DNA of 64,000 nt from Paenibacillus terricola (GCF_014779765.1 NZ_JACXZA010000003.1:682001-746000), one strand, 5' to 3'; counted from the stretch's first letter, positions 1 through 11,772 are shown. Program-made: numbers and translations. Notes: generated from the sequence alone by a model not told the origin.

Positions 1-2676
1 AGATGCTGCTCACGAACGGCTTCATCCTGCAGATGAACACTGCCTACTGCATACTCATCAAGCTGCCGCTCACCGATAGCGCCGCTCACTAGCTTCTCCC
101 TCGATATAGAACCTGAAGCGAGCAGCGCGGAATCGATCGAAGATGGCTGCACGAATTTCGATGCATCCCACAATCCATTCAACTTACGCAGCGACACCGA
201 ACCGTCTGCCAACTGCTCAGCTCCGACGCTGCCAGCAATAAGATGCGCGCTGTGTATGCTGCCCTCGGCTAGCAGTCCGCCTGTCACCGTACCTGGCTTC
301 AGCTTGCTGCCATTCAAGCTGCCTTCCGGCGCCTTGTCGAAGGACAACGCATCACCAGCTAGATGAGCAAGCGTTACAGAGCCTTTGCGCAGATGATAAC
401 CTTGAATCGACTCTGCCTTCAGATGTTTGCCCGATACCGACTCGAGCATCAGATGCTCGCCGCTCACGGAGCTTGGCGCGATTTTGTCGCTGTTGACTGC
501 ATCCTTCTGAAGTGCCTGGCCGCTCACTGCATAAGGGGCAAGATGCTCCGAGCCGACCGCGCCCTGCGACAGATGAATGCTGCGGACAGCACCGTCAGCC
601 AAGTGTTTAGCCTGCACCGTGCCGCTCGTCAAGTGCGCAGCATTAATGGCTCCATCCCGGAGATGAATCGAGCCGACAATACCGCCCTGCAGATGGCTTG
701 CGTCCACGCTCTCAGGCGACAAATGTTTCGATTCGATCGCACCAGGCAGCACATGATCCGAACCAACGCTGCCGGATGTCAGATGAATGCCGAATACAGA
801 ACGTTCCGCAAGATGTCGGCTGCCCACCGAGTCCATTGCCAGATGACGCTCCGTGACCGCCTCGTCTGCCAGTTCACGCGATGTAATTGCCGATTCCTTG
901 AGCAGTTCTGATGAGATCGCGCCAAGTTTGACGTGTTGAGATGAGACTGCCCGCTGCGCAAGCTGATCCGTTCCAACGGATCCATCCGCAAGATGCAGCT
1001 GCTGCACGGCATCATCCCGCAAATGTAAAGCGCCAACGCTTCCGTAGGCGAGCTTCTCGCTTGACACGCTCTCGTTGCCGAGTTTGTTCGTTGTGACAGC
1101 ATAATCCGTCAGTTTATCCGTCGTAATCGATTCTGGCGACAGCTTCAGCGAATTCACTGCATAGTCGGCCAAATGGTGTGCGAATACCGTACCGAAACCG
1201 ATATGACGCTCCGACACCGATTGCGAAGCCAGCTTCGCCGATGTGATCGCACCATCCTTCACCGCATCGCTCTCTACCGACCATTCGGCCAAATGACGCG
1301 CCTCAATCGCACCTGGGCAGATGTGAGATGAATCAATCGTCTCCGTCTGGATCGACTCGCCCGTAACAGCGCCTTGCGACAGATGATAGGAACGAATCGA
1401 ATCCGGCGCAATTTTATCGAAAGTAACGATCTCATCCTTCAGATGCTGCCGGTCAACAGCGCCCTCAGCCAATTTCCTCCCGCTCACGGCACCGTCTGCA
1501 AGCTTGATCTCAAGCACCGATGCATCTGCTAGCTGCTCTGTATCGACGGAATACAAGCCGATATTCTCCTGGAGAACCGACTGCAGCGCCAGCTTCTCGT
1601 TCGTCACCGACCTATCCTGCAGATGCGCTGCATCCACTGCACCTTTCTGAATCGCCTTCGACGACACCGAGCTTTCCGTCAGATGACGCTGTTCGATCGT
1701 ATTATCCGCCAGCTTATCGGCTGTAACGGATGCACGACCTATATGCTTCTGCTGAACGATCTCATCCGCCAGCTTCGCCGACGTAACGCTATAATCCGCA
1801 AGCTTGGAAGAGGTTACCGCATGGTCGGCCAGCTTGATCGTCGTAACAGCTTGCTCCGACAGCTTCGTTGCCGTCAGCGTTTCATCGACGATGTGGCTTC
1901 CTTGTACTTGCAGCGCTGCGATATGTGTTCCGTGTACGGCCCCCGCTTGAAGATGCTCCGAGGATACCGCTTCGGCGGCCAGTGCGGATGAGGTGACGGA
2001 CCCGGATGCCAGCTCCCGTGCCCCTACTGCTCCTTCGGTCAAATGCTCCGCGGCGATTTCTCCCGGAGCTAAGTGCTTCCCCTGAATGGCACCCATCGCC
2101 ACATGCTCAGCCAACAGCAGTCCCTGCTTAAGATGAGCCGAGTCAATCGCAGCCTCGGCGATTTTGTCACCGGTCACTGCGCCGTTACGAATTTTCGATT
2201 TCGTAACAGCACCGTCTGCCAGCTTCGAATTATTGACGGCTTCGTTCGCAATGCTTTCCGTTTGAACCGCACCGCTTCTCAGCTTAGAGGAAGTAACGGT
2301 CTGTTCCTCCAGCAGATCGCCCGTAATGGAGAACGGCTTGAGATGCTTCGCGTCAATCGAGCCCTCGGCGATTTTGTCCGAGCTGATCACGCGGTCTGCA
2401 AGCTTCTCGCCGGTAATACTGCTATCGCGCAGCTTGTCGCCCGTAATGGAGCGGTCGCGGATCTTTTGGCCGGAAATTGCATTCTTCGCTAGATGCTCGC
2501 CTGTAATGACTTCCTGCCCAAGCTTAGAGGATGTGATCGCACCGTCTGCAATTTTGACCGAATCGACCGCATAATCCGCAATCGCGTCCGTTCTGACTGC
2601 ACCGCTGCTAAGCTTCGTGCTGTCGATCGCGCCAAAGGCGATTTTGTCCGCTACAACGGAACCGTCAGCTAGATCA
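1..2676 (-). repeat. In-frame 30-bp (10-codon) repeat array, about 89 units
   Basis: On the plus strand, the reverse complement of the Lys/His-Leu codons recurs every 30 bases (agctt, agatg, aattt, atatg at the same phase) from about 2676 down to base 1. The unit is protein-level: aligned units share only the Leu/Ile, Val/Ile and Lys/His anchor positions, and nucleotide identity between neighbours is modest. A degenerate unit with a Trp lies near 160-190 but keeps the phase. Confidence 0.9.
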
Positions 2677-3446
2677 TCGGAGTAAATAATCGGCTGCGGT
2701 CGTGGCTTCTCCGGCTGGCGCTTCTCCTCCAGCTTCGCAAGTTTCTCCGCTTGAAGCTGCTTCGCGGTCTCTTCTGCTGCTTCTTCCTCTTCTTCGATAG
2801 CAGGAACGACGTCGATCGTCTTCAATCCTGCTGCTACAGCGGTTTTGTCAGCCGGCACAAAGACGACAATGCCAGCATTAGCCGCCGCTGCTGCCGGATT
2901 CACTGCAGCTGGTGAAGTCGTCTGCTGCGGGAGTTGTTCGATAGGCGGCTCTACTTGCGCCTGCTGTCCCGCCGAATCAAGTTCGCGTGGTAGCAGCACC
3001 GATACTTGCTCGCTATTTACTGCTGGTGTTGGCTCTGTATCCGATGAAGCCGCAGGTTTTGTACTATCGCTTGATTGCGGGCTTCGGAGGGTGGATGTTG
3101 TCTTCGAGGTTGGCAGGAGCGACAGCTTAGAGCGCGGCTCCCCCCTCTTCGAGGATGCGACCAATTTACTGACAGGCGCAGATTGTAATGCTGCTGCGCT
3201 CGAATGAATCGTCACTTCAGGCTCTTGCGTCTCGGAAGATGCTGTTACTGGTGGTGTCACAGCTTCTTGAACGGGTTCAACCGCCGCAGATTGCGAAGTT
3301 GTATGGATAGTTTTGGACGAGGCAGACGCACTGCCCTGTTTCTTCTTTACTTCATCCAGCCAGCGAAGCTCGGATGTCGAATTCGGATTATCGACATAAA
3401 AAAACGGTTTCTGTCCTTTGGGACTTTTCCCTTTCTTGTTTTTCAT
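1..3446 (-). CDS. Giant decapeptide-repeat protein (3' end outside window)
   Basis: An open frame runs from an ATG at 3446 to the window edge without a stop, giving at least 1148 codons. A strong site (AAGGAGAGGG) lies just upstream of the ATG. Residues 1-255 are a low-complexity Ser/Ala/Pro/Glu-rich head that begins MKNKKGKSPKGQKPFFYVDN and ends in a charged EEEEEAAEE/KLEEKRQ stretch; there is no signal peptide. From about residue 257 the protein is a continuous run of about 89 ten-residue units, consensus L-A-D-G-A/S-V-T-S-x-K/H. The phase is kept exactly (30 bp) over 2.6 kb with no insertion or deletion. Adjacent units differ in codons and in variable residues, so the array is old or selected rather than freshly duplicated. 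Similar decapeptides occur in phage tail fibres and, from memory, in Paenibacillus proteins annotated with a C-terminal WIAG-tail domain; the C-terminus needed to test this is outside the window. The role is unknown; a spore-surface or adhesive fibre is a guess. Confidence 0.85.
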   Translation of the reverse strand, partial: MKNKKGKSPKGQKPFFYVDNPNSTSELRWLDEVKKKQGSASASSKTIHTTSQSAAVEPVQEAVTPPVTASSETQEPEVTIHSSAAALQSAPVSKLVASSKRGEPRSKLSLLPTSKTTSTLRSPQSSDSTKPAASSDTEPTPAVNSEQVSVLLPRELDSAGQQAQVEPPIEQLPQQTTSPAAVNPAAAAANAGIVVFVPADKTAVAAGLKTIDVVPAIEEEEEAAEETAKQLQAEKLAKLEEKRQPEKPRPQPIIYSDDLADGSVVADKIAFGAIDSTKLSSGAVRTDAIADYAVDSVKIADGAITSSKLGQEVITGEHLAKNAISGQKIRDRSITGDKLRDSSITGEKLADRVISSDKIAEGSIDAKHLKPFSITGDLLEEQTVTSSKLRSGAVQTESIANEAVNNSKLADGAVTKSKIRNGAVTGDKIAEAAIDSAHLKQGLLLAEHVAMGAIQGKHLAPGEIAAEHLTEGAVGARELASGSVTSSALAAEAVSSEHLQAGAVHGTHIAALQVQGSHIVDETLTATKLSEQAVTTIKLADHAVTSSKLADYSVTSAKLADEIVQQKHIGRASVTADKLADNTIEQRHLTESSVSSKAIQKGAVDAAHLQDRSVTNEKLALQSVLQENIGLYSVDTEQLADASVLEIKLADGAVSGRKLAEGAVDRQHLKDEIVTFDKIAPDSIRSYHLSQGAVTGESIQTETIDSSHICPGAIEARHLAEWSVESDAVKDGAITSAKLASQSVSERHIGFGTVFAHHLADYAVNSLKLSPESITTDKLTDYAVTTNKLGNESVSSEKLAYGSVGALHLRDDAVQQLHLADGSVGTDQLAQRAVSSQHVKLGAISSELLKESAITSRELADEAVTERHLAMDSVGSRHLAERSVFGIHLTSGSVGSDHVLPGAIESKHLSPESVDASHLQGGIVGSIHLRDGAINAAHLTSGTVQAKHLADGAVRSIHLSQGAVGSEHLAPYAVSGQALQKDAVNSDKIAPSSVSGEHLMLESVSGKHLKAESIQGYHLRKGSVTLAHLAGDALSFDKAPEGSLNGSKLKPGTVTGGLLAEGSIHSAHLIAGSVGAEQLADGSVSLRKLNGLWDASKFVQPSSIDSALLASGSISREKLVSGAIGERQLDEYAVGSVHLQDEAVREQH

Positions 3447-3521
3447 AATAGCCCTCTCCTTCATCCACCTAAGATGTCATAGGCAATATATGCGTTCACC
3501 CATAGGCGCGCGACAAGCAAA

Positions 3522-3561
3522 TAAAAAGGCTGCGATTCGATTTCCTCGAATTCGCAGCCTT
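3522..3561 (-). terminator. Rho-independent terminator of the thi operon
   Basis: A 15-bp stem (3526-3540 with 3547-3561) lies directly after the thiO stop. It is followed on the minus strand by a T run (3522-3526). Confidence 0.85.
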
Positions 3562-3577
3562 CTGGCTATTATTTGAT

Positions 3578-4747
3578 TTACACTTCCAGTGCTACCCGCT
3601 CATTCGTCCGAGGACGATTCGCTGAAGACGTGCTGCCGAACCGTTCAGGCCGGCAGTCGTAAATATCAAGCTCGGTCTCCTTACCGTCCAGCAGATCCGC
3701 AACCAGGAAAGCAGTTCCTGGGCTAAGCAGAATGCCGTTGCGGTAATGACCAGCCGCTACTACGATTTCTGGTCTGCCTTCCGGAATTCCGATTAACGGT
3801 CTTCCGTCGCGCGTTGCAGGACGCAGTCCCGCCCAACGCTTCACCGTCGGCTTCCCGGCAAGGAACGGGAAGGAGCGGTCCGTGGCGCGGATTAAACGTT
3901 CAATGCCTCGCTCCGTAACCGTTGTATCGAATCCTGCTACATCTTCCGAAGCTCCGCATACGATTGTTCCATTCCCTTTGCCCACCCAATAAGCCTGGCT
4001 CGTGAATACCATATGCCGCACCTCTGCTGGCGCAGAATCGAATGCACAGATCTGTCCGCGTATCGGATGCACTTCCGGCGAGAATCCGAGCGTCTCTGCA
4101 TAAGCGCCCGACCAGGCACCCGCGCAAATGACTAGGCGATCCGCCTCATAACGCTCGCCCGATACCGTCGTAACAGCAACCCCAGCTTCACTGCCGCTAT
4201 GCACAGCTGCGATTGGTCCAGCATAATCGACGAGGCGAACGCCAAGCCTGCGGCATGCTTCATGGAGCGCAACGACAAGATTCGGTGCGTAGACATGGCT
4301 TTCCTCTGGGCAATACAACCCAGCGACCGCGCGCTCTGTGAGCCGCGGCTCCAGCTTGCGCAGCGCAGCGCCTTCGACGAGCTCGGCACGGGCGCCGCGC
4401 GCGTTCTGCCACAGCAGCCTTGTCTGCATCGGAAGTACATCCGCCTCGTGGAAAGCAATGTTCAAACTCCCCGTCCGCATCAGTTGGGCGTCCATACCAG
4501 AGCAATCCTCTACAGCATGCGTCCAAGCGTCATACTTGCCGAAGCTGTATAGACACAGATCGAAGAATGAGTCTGGCTGCTCCGTATTCTCGGAGTACGG
4601 AGCCAGCATGCCGGCCGCTGCTCCGGATGCCTGCCCGCCGAACCGATCCGGCTCCAGCACGGTTACCCGCTTGCCCCTTCTCGCCGCTTCGAACGCACAT
4701 GACAGCCCGATAATGCCGCCGCCTGCGATTAGGACATGCTCTCCCAT
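3578..4747 (-). CDS. thiO: Glycine oxidase ThiO
   Basis: A 389-residue FAD-dependent amine oxidase of the DAO/GlyOx family. It oxidises glycine to the iminoacetate (dehydroglycine) used with ThiG and ThiS-thiocarboxylate to build the thiazole of thiamine. The Rossmann dinucleotide-binding motif is at residues 7-20 (AGGGIIGLSCAFEA), followed by a conserved GGQASGAAAGML segment; a conserved GLRPATRDGRP stretch lies near the C-terminus. It is the last gene of the operon and its ATG overlaps the thiG stop (TAATG). ThiO rather than ThiH indicates the aerobic Bacillus-type route. Confidence 0.93.
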   Translation of the reverse strand: MGEHVLIAGGGIIGLSCAFEAARRGKRVTVLEPDRFGGQASGAAAGMLAPYSENTEQPDSFFDLCLYSFGKYDAWTHAVEDCSGMDAQLMRTGSLNIAFHEADVLPMQTRLLWQNARGARAELVEGAALRKLEPRLTERAVAGLYCPEESHVYAPNLVVALHEACRRLGVRLVDYAGPIAAVHSGSEAGVAVTTVSGERYEADRLVICAGAWSGAYAETLGFSPEVHPIRGQICAFDSAPAEVRHMVFTSQAYWVGKGNGTIVCGASEDVAGFDTTVTERGIERLIRATDRSFPFLAGKPTVKRWAGLRPATRDGRPLIGIPEGRPEIVVAAGHYRNGILLSPGTAFLVADLLDGKETELDIYDCRPERFGSTSSANRPRTNERVALEV

Positions 4748-5550
4748 TAGAGGGCTCCTTTCGCAGGGGACGCGAACAACGAATCATCTGGTGCGCTGCT
4801 AGCCGATGCATATCGTTTCTTCGGAATCCGGCCTGCCAGATAAGACAGACGGCCCGCTTCGATCGCCAGCTTCATTGCCAGTGCCATCGCGACTGGATCC
4901 TTTGCTTTCGCTACTGGCGAGTTGAGCAGGACTGCGGAAGCCCCCAGCTCCATTGCCTGCGCCGCATCTGCCGCCGACCCGATCCCGGCATCGACGATAA
5001 TCGGCACATTCGCTTCTTCAATGATTAATCCAAGGTTATAAGGATTCATGATGCCAAGACCTGAGCCTATCGGAGAGCCGCCTGGCATGACTGCTACAGC
5101 GCCTGCTTCCTCCAGCCTTTTGCACAGAATCGGATCATCCGATGTATATGGCAGCACATCAAAGCCTTCCTTCACGAGCTGCTCCGTTGCGCGCAGCGTC
5201 TCGATCGGGTCAGGGAGAAGGGTGCGCGGATTGGCGCTGATCTCAACCTTAATCCAGCTGCCAAGGCCTGCCGCACGCGCCAGCTTGGCGATGCGAACCG
5301 CTTCCTCCGCATTATTCGCGCCCGATGTGTTAGGCAGAAACGTATAATGGCGGCCGCTTAGATGCTGCAGAACCGAATCATCCTCGACCTCCTCGAGGTT
5401 GACGCGGCGAACAGCGAACGTTACAACCTCTGCACCGGAAGCCGTCAGCGCCTGCTGCAGCACATGAGGGCTCGGGAACCGTCCCGTCCCCAGCAGCATT
5501 CGGGATTGCAGCTTCACCCCGGCAATTACGAGCGAATCTTGATCGTTCAT
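4747..5550 (-). CDS. thiG: Thiazole synthase ThiG
   Basis: TIM-barrel thiazole synthase that condenses 1-deoxyxylulose-5-phosphate, dehydroglycine and ThiS-thiocarboxylate. The [20 protein letters not shown] opening, the VKVEIS or IKVEIS strand, [15 protein letters not shown] and [19 protein letters not shown] are all diagnostic. The frame is open to 5622, but three consecutive ATGs at 5556, 5553 and 5550 follow a GGAGGAGG site that sits inside the last codons of thiES. The spacing favours 5550 or 5553, giving about 267 residues (MNDQDSLVI), which is the usual family length. It is translationally coupled to both neighbours. Confidence 0.93.
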   Translation of the reverse strand: MNDQDSLVIAGVKLQSRMLLGTGRFPSPHVLQQALTASGAEVVTFAVRRVNLEEVEDDSVLQHLSGRHYTFLPNTSGANNAEEAVRIAKLARAAGLGSWIKVEISANPRTLLPDPIETLRATEQLVKEGFDVLPYTSDDPILCKRLEEAGAVAVMPGGSPIGSGLGIMNPYNLGLIIEEANVPIIVDAGIGSAADAAQAMELGASAVLLNSPVAKAKDPVAMALAMKLAIEAGRLSYLAGRIPKKRYASASSAPDDSLFASPAKGAL

Positions 5551-5555
5551 CATCA

Positions 5556-6483
5556 TCAGCCTCCTCCTACAAAATGAACAAGCTCCACCGCTGCGCCCTC
5601 TCGAATCGGCGTACGGCTCCATTCCTCGCGAACGACAATCGCGCCGTCCAGCTCCACAACGATCCGCCTATCCTCCAGGCGGTGCTGACAGATCAGCTCC
5701 CACACCGTACGGGCGGTCGTTCGCTGAGCGACACCATTGACGGTTACACCGGTTCCGGCAAAATCATGCGGCTGCGCTGCGCTGCTCTGGCTATCATTAG
5801 GACTTGAAGTGCCTTGACTTTGACCTTGTCGGCTTGGGCTTTGGCTATGGTTGGCTGCGGCATTCAGCCTCGCCTTGAACGCGCGGCATACCGCCGCGGG
5901 ATCGTCAGCTCCTACGATTTCGGATACGGCGCAGACGCGATTCGCGCCTGCAGCGATGACTGTGTCGACATTGCCAAGCGTGATGCCGCCGATCGCAACA
6001 AACGGAATGCGGATCTGTGCGGCAGCCTCCTGTACGTAACTCGTCGTTACAGCAGCTCGGCCAGGCTTCGTTCCCGTTGGATAAACGGGACCAACGCCGA
6101 TATAGTCGGCACCGCCTGCTTGCGCAGCCAGTCCCTGCTCGATGCTGTGAGTCGAGATGCCAATTATCCGATCCGGTCCGAGCAGCTGCCTTGCTTCCGC
6201 CAAGGATAGATCATCCTGCCCGAGGTGGACGCCATCTGCATCCGCCTCCAGTGCAATGTCGATATGATCGTTTATGATAAGCGGTACGCCATAACGTCTC
6301 GTCAATTGACGAAGCTTGTGCGCGTTCTCGCGTATATCCTGCTTCGATGCGGTTTTGTCCCGCAGCTGTACGATGTCTGCCCCGCCGATGAGCGCTTGCT
6401 CAACCACGTCAACGATCGATCGACCAGGGTGATAGTTGGCACCCGTAATGACGTACAGCTGAAAATCAAGTTTCGATGTTGAT

Positions 6484-6491
<8 letters not shown>
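5556..6491 (-). CDS. ThiE-ThiS fusion: thiamine-phosphate synthase + sulfur carrier
   Basis: A 311-residue two-domain protein. Residues 1 to about 210 are thiamine-phosphate synthase ThiE ([49 protein letters not shown]), which joins HMP-PP and thiazole phosphate. Residues 211-243 are a Ser/Gln-rich flexible linker. Residues 244-311 are a ubiquitin-like ThiS domain ending in the required Gly-Gly (HFVGGG-stop), so the C-terminus is free for adenylation by ThiF and thiocarboxylation. The start is a TTG at 6491 with GGGGAG eight bases upstream; it overlaps the end of thiF. No separate thiS lies in the operon. Domain calls are from motifs; the fusion is seen directly as one frame. Confidence 0.9.
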
Positions 6492-9367
<2,876 letters not shown>

Positions 9368-9566
9368 TCATCCCTCCTAAAGATTCTGCGAATGCTGCGT
9401 CCATCTTCTTCACGGAGATAGACTTACAGCTCCTTGGTGCGAGCTGTATGCGAAGCATCAACAAAACAAATAGGAATCCCTAGGAGGCATGCGCCTGCAT
9501 GGTAGCTTCCTCCGCCGAAGCCGCACTTCTTGTTCACCGAGTGAAAACTTATATTCCCTCAGATGA

Positions 9567-9598
9567 CAAAAAAGCCGCTTCCGGCGAGGGAAGCGGCT
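9567..9598 (-). terminator. Leader terminator of the TPP riboswitch
   Basis: A perfect 10-bp stem (9573-9582 with 9589-9598) with a 6-base loop is followed on the minus strand by six T (9568-9573). It lies between the aptamer and thiC, about 130 nt after the aptamer, and probably serves as the expression platform. Confidence 0.8.
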
Positions 9599-9730
9599 GA
9601 AAAGCGCTGTCGATCGCACATTACTCATGGATGTCTGAAACGACGCAACTAGACCGCACATGCGGCCGCGATCGCAGCAACAATGACCTTGCTTCCTGAG
9701 TAATATGACAAGACGAACATTCGCAATTTA

Positions 9731-9823
9731 GACCACTTTCCTACGCTGGCATGACCCAGATCAGGTTCAAAGGGACCAAAGCATCTCGCTTTATCTCAGC
9801 CCATAAAGGCGCCCCTAGTGGAT
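9731..9823 (-). ncRNA. TPP riboswitch (THI element)
   Basis: Read on the minus strand, the conserved THI-box order is present: CACTAGGGG, GGCTGAGA, CCCTTTGAACCTGATCTGG, and TCATGCCAGCGTAGGAAAG. The closing P1 helix pairs CCACT (9818-9822) with AGTGG (9733-9737). The thiC operon follows. Confidence 0.97.
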
Positions 9824-9834
9824 TTCCTGAACAA

Positions 9835-9863
9835 ACTATACCCCCATGCTCCGAAGGTGTCAA
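9835..9863 (-). promoter_or_regulatory. Sigma-A promoter of the thi operon
   Basis: TTGACA (9858-9863), a 17-bp spacer, and TATAGT (9835-9840) lie just upstream of the riboswitch. The -35 box overlaps the last bases of the upstream glycosyltransferase gene. Confidence 0.85.
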
Positions 9864-11056
9864 CCCTGTAATTTCCAACCAAAACCGCTGCTGGAAAGCG
9901 ATTTGGCTATACCGGTGCGCATAGCGTAACGCTCCGACGCAGCTTGCCAGCTGAAATACGTCTCTGCTTTCTCGCGGCTTCTCCGCCCCATCTCCAGCCG
10001 AAGCTGGTCGTTGCTGAGCAAGTAATCGAGTTTCGCGAGCATATTAGCCGTCAAGCTGGTTGGCTCGGCAAGCAGCCCGGTCACACCGTCCTGCACGATC
10101 TCGCTAATCCCGCCGATTCGGGAAGCCACAACTGGGATCCCCGCCGCCATCGCCTCCACATTGACAAGCCCGAATGCTTCCCGACGCACAGATGGAACAG
10201 CAAGGACATCCGCCCCTAGCAGCCAGTCCGGCACCTCGTTGTAAGGAACATAGGGAACGAATCGGACGCTGCCGCCCAGCTTCGCAGCCGCTCGTTTCAG
10301 CCTTCGCGAATAGACCGACGAGGTGTTCGAGCCATATTGTGGACTGCCGACAATGACGAGCATGGCATTCGGATGCCGCTTCAGCAGCCTTGGCATCAAC
10401 TCGATTAAGTGATGAACCCCTTTGAGCGGGATGAGTCTGCCAAGATAAAGAATTACCTTGCGTTCCGTCCAGTCATTGGCGCGGCGAAGCCGGCTGCGCC
10501 TTAAGCCGCCCTCAGCGGATTGGACAGACGGGAATCGATGCGTATCGGCACCAAGATGAACGACGACGATTTTGGAAGCAGCCTCTGGCACTTGTGCCGC
10601 AACAATCGACCGCAAATAATCGCTGTTAACGATAATCTTCTCCGCCAGTCTACAGCTCCGCCGAAGCTCAAAGTTCGAGATATGACGACGCTGAATAAAT
10701 GTAGAAGAATGCAAATTAAGCCACATGCGCGCATACGGATGTTGTCTGCTAAGTTTTATGAGCAAATGCGGCCGATTTTCCACCTCGATTATGTCTGGCT
10801 TGAAACTTGTAATCGCTTGGCTGACAGCGACAGCATACCGTGCTTTATTCGCTGCTGCGAACCGCTCGCAGACAACACCATTCCATACGCCCTTGCGCGG
10901 TAGTCCAGCTGCCGTACGGCCATATATTCGCGGCTCTACTGAGCCTGTCAGCATTGGAACGATATGCTCGATTACCCGCTCAACCGAACCACCCTTAAGC
11001 GAGGGCAGCGGGTAGGCGCCAGGCGTAACATAAGCGATCTTCAGCGGTCGGGACAT
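9860..11056 (-). CDS. Glycosyltransferase family 4
   Basis: A 398-residue GT-B glycosyltransferase that should move a sugar from a nucleotide donor. The N-terminal acceptor domain opens IAYVTPGAYPLPSLKGGSVE; the donor domain has VILYLGRLIPLKGVHHLIELMP, DVLAVPSVRREAFGLVNVEAMA (the EX7E motif) and VVASRIGGISEIVQDGVTGLL. The frame is open to 11092, but only the ATG at 11056 has a site (GGAGGAGGAGG). It resembles spore-coat-associated CotSA-type enzymes in general layout, which is only suggestive. It has no obvious partner; the thi promoter begins inside its end. Confidence 0.85.
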   Translation of the reverse strand: MSRPLKIAYVTPGAYPLPSLKGGSVERVIEHIVPMLTGSVEPRIYGRTAAGLPRKGVWNGVVCERFAAANKARYAVAVSQAITSFKPDIIEVENRPHLLIKLSRQHPYARMWLNLHSSTFIQRRHISNFELRRSCRLAEKIIVNSDYLRSIVAAQVPEAASKIVVVHLGADTHRFPSVQSAEGGLRRSRLRRANDWTERKVILYLGRLIPLKGVHHLIELMPRLLKRHPNAMLVIVGSPQYGSNTSSVYSRRLKRAAAKLGGSVRFVPYVPYNEVPDWLLGADVLAVPSVRREAFGLVNVEAMAAGIPVVASRIGGISEIVQDGVTGLLAEPTSLTANMLAKLDYLLSNDQLRLEMGRRSREKAETYFSWQAASERYAMRTGIAKSLSSSGFGWKLQG

Positions 11057-11178
11057 GCTCGCGGGCCTCCTCCTCCGCACGTTCGTGCGCATGCGGGAAT
11101 ATGCTACAACAGCATACGCGCAACTGCTGCCGCTCGTAACACTTTCCGCCCGAAACAGGCACTAATTAAGGCTTCTGA

Positions 11179-11478
11179 TTACCTGCTGCCGCGACTGGAC
11201 AAGAAGGCATTCGCACCGAGACGGGCCGTTGCATAGAGAAGCAAGTAACCGCCTCCTATTAGAAAGGCTGGATTCAACAATACGCTGTGCACCTCCGTCA
11301 TATAGACCGTATCGTCGCGGATGACGCGCAGAATGGTGCTACTAACAGCAGATCCCGCGCAAATTAGTGCAAATGACGCCAAGCCATCTGCCAACCGTCT
11401 TACTGCCGTCCATCTGACGAAACAGCTTATGAGAACAACCGTTGCAATTGCTAGACTTATTCCAATGATCCATTCCAT
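11179..11478 (-). CDS. Small membrane protein of unknown function
   Basis: About 99 residues with three likely membrane segments (WIIGISLAIATVVLISCFV; LASFALICAGSAVSSTIL; AFLIGGGYLLLYATARL) and a short Arg/Ser tail. The frame starts at 11496, but the ATG at 11478 has a better-placed GGAGCG. The family is not recognised. It is followed on the same strand by the glycosyltransferase, with a 122-bp gap. Confidence 0.6.
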   Translation of the reverse strand: MEWIIGISLAIATVVLISCFVRWTAVRRLADGLASFALICAGSAVSSTILRVIRDDTVYMTEVHSVLLNPAFLIGGGYLLLYATARLGANAFLSSRGSR

Positions 11479-11562
11479 ATTCGAATCTCGCTCCATTCGT
11501 AATTGATCTTGTATTCATCATCGACGCAAACGAATTTCGTTAAACAACGATACACTTAACGG

Positions 11563-11591
11563 TTGCATCGTCAGCATCAATGAACTACAAT
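11563..11591 (+). promoter_or_regulatory. Sigma-A promoter of the histidine leader
   Basis: TTGCAT (11563-11568), a 17-bp spacer and TACAAT (11586-11591) place the transcript start near 11598, just before the leader peptide. Confidence 0.7.
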
Positions 11592-11623
11592 CGTATTCAA
11601 ACGTATGGAAGGGAATCTTCGCC

Positions 11624-11677
11624 ATGAGTACACAATTGCTTCTTTCGATTCAATTTCATCATTTCAGTCAGCGTTAG
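11624..11677 (+). CDS. Putative histidine leader peptide (17 residues)
   Basis: ATG at 11624 follows a GGAAGGG site at 11607-11613. The frame encodes MSTQLLLSIQFHHFSQR and stops at TAG 11675-11677. Two adjacent His codons (CAT CAT, 11657-11662) lie just before the 5' arm of the first leader hairpin (11670). Position and content match a peptide attenuator. This is inference from sequence; two His codons are fewer than in the classic enterobacterial his leader. Confidence 0.6.
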   Translation: MSTQLLLSIQFHHFSQR

Positions 11678-11772
11678 CACTCCTGTAAATTTTCAGGGAG
11701 GGCTAACGCTTCTCGCGTTGGCCTCCCTGCCGCATACAAGCGCGCGGGACCAGAGGTCCAGCGCGTTTTTTA
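11670..11772 (+). promoter_or_regulatory. Putative transcription attenuator: competing hairpins and terminator
   Basis: Three structures can be drawn. Hairpin 1:2 pairs 11670-11685 with 11694-11710, with a 9-bp perfect outer stem. Hairpin 2:3 pairs 11695-11709 with 11715-11728 and shares strand 2. A terminator ends in a T run at 11766-11771, formed either locally (about 11740-11752 with 11755-11765) or by strand 3 (11714-11725) pairing with 11753-11765. A ribosome held at the His codons would cover the start of strand 1 and favour 2:3. Confidence 0.6.

Noticed and set aside
363-2574. Several plus-strand open frames and a minus-strand 107-residue frame within the repeat array
   Set aside because: They are by-products of the 30-bp periodic array, which keeps other frames free of stops. 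They have no ribosome sites and the real frame spans them all.
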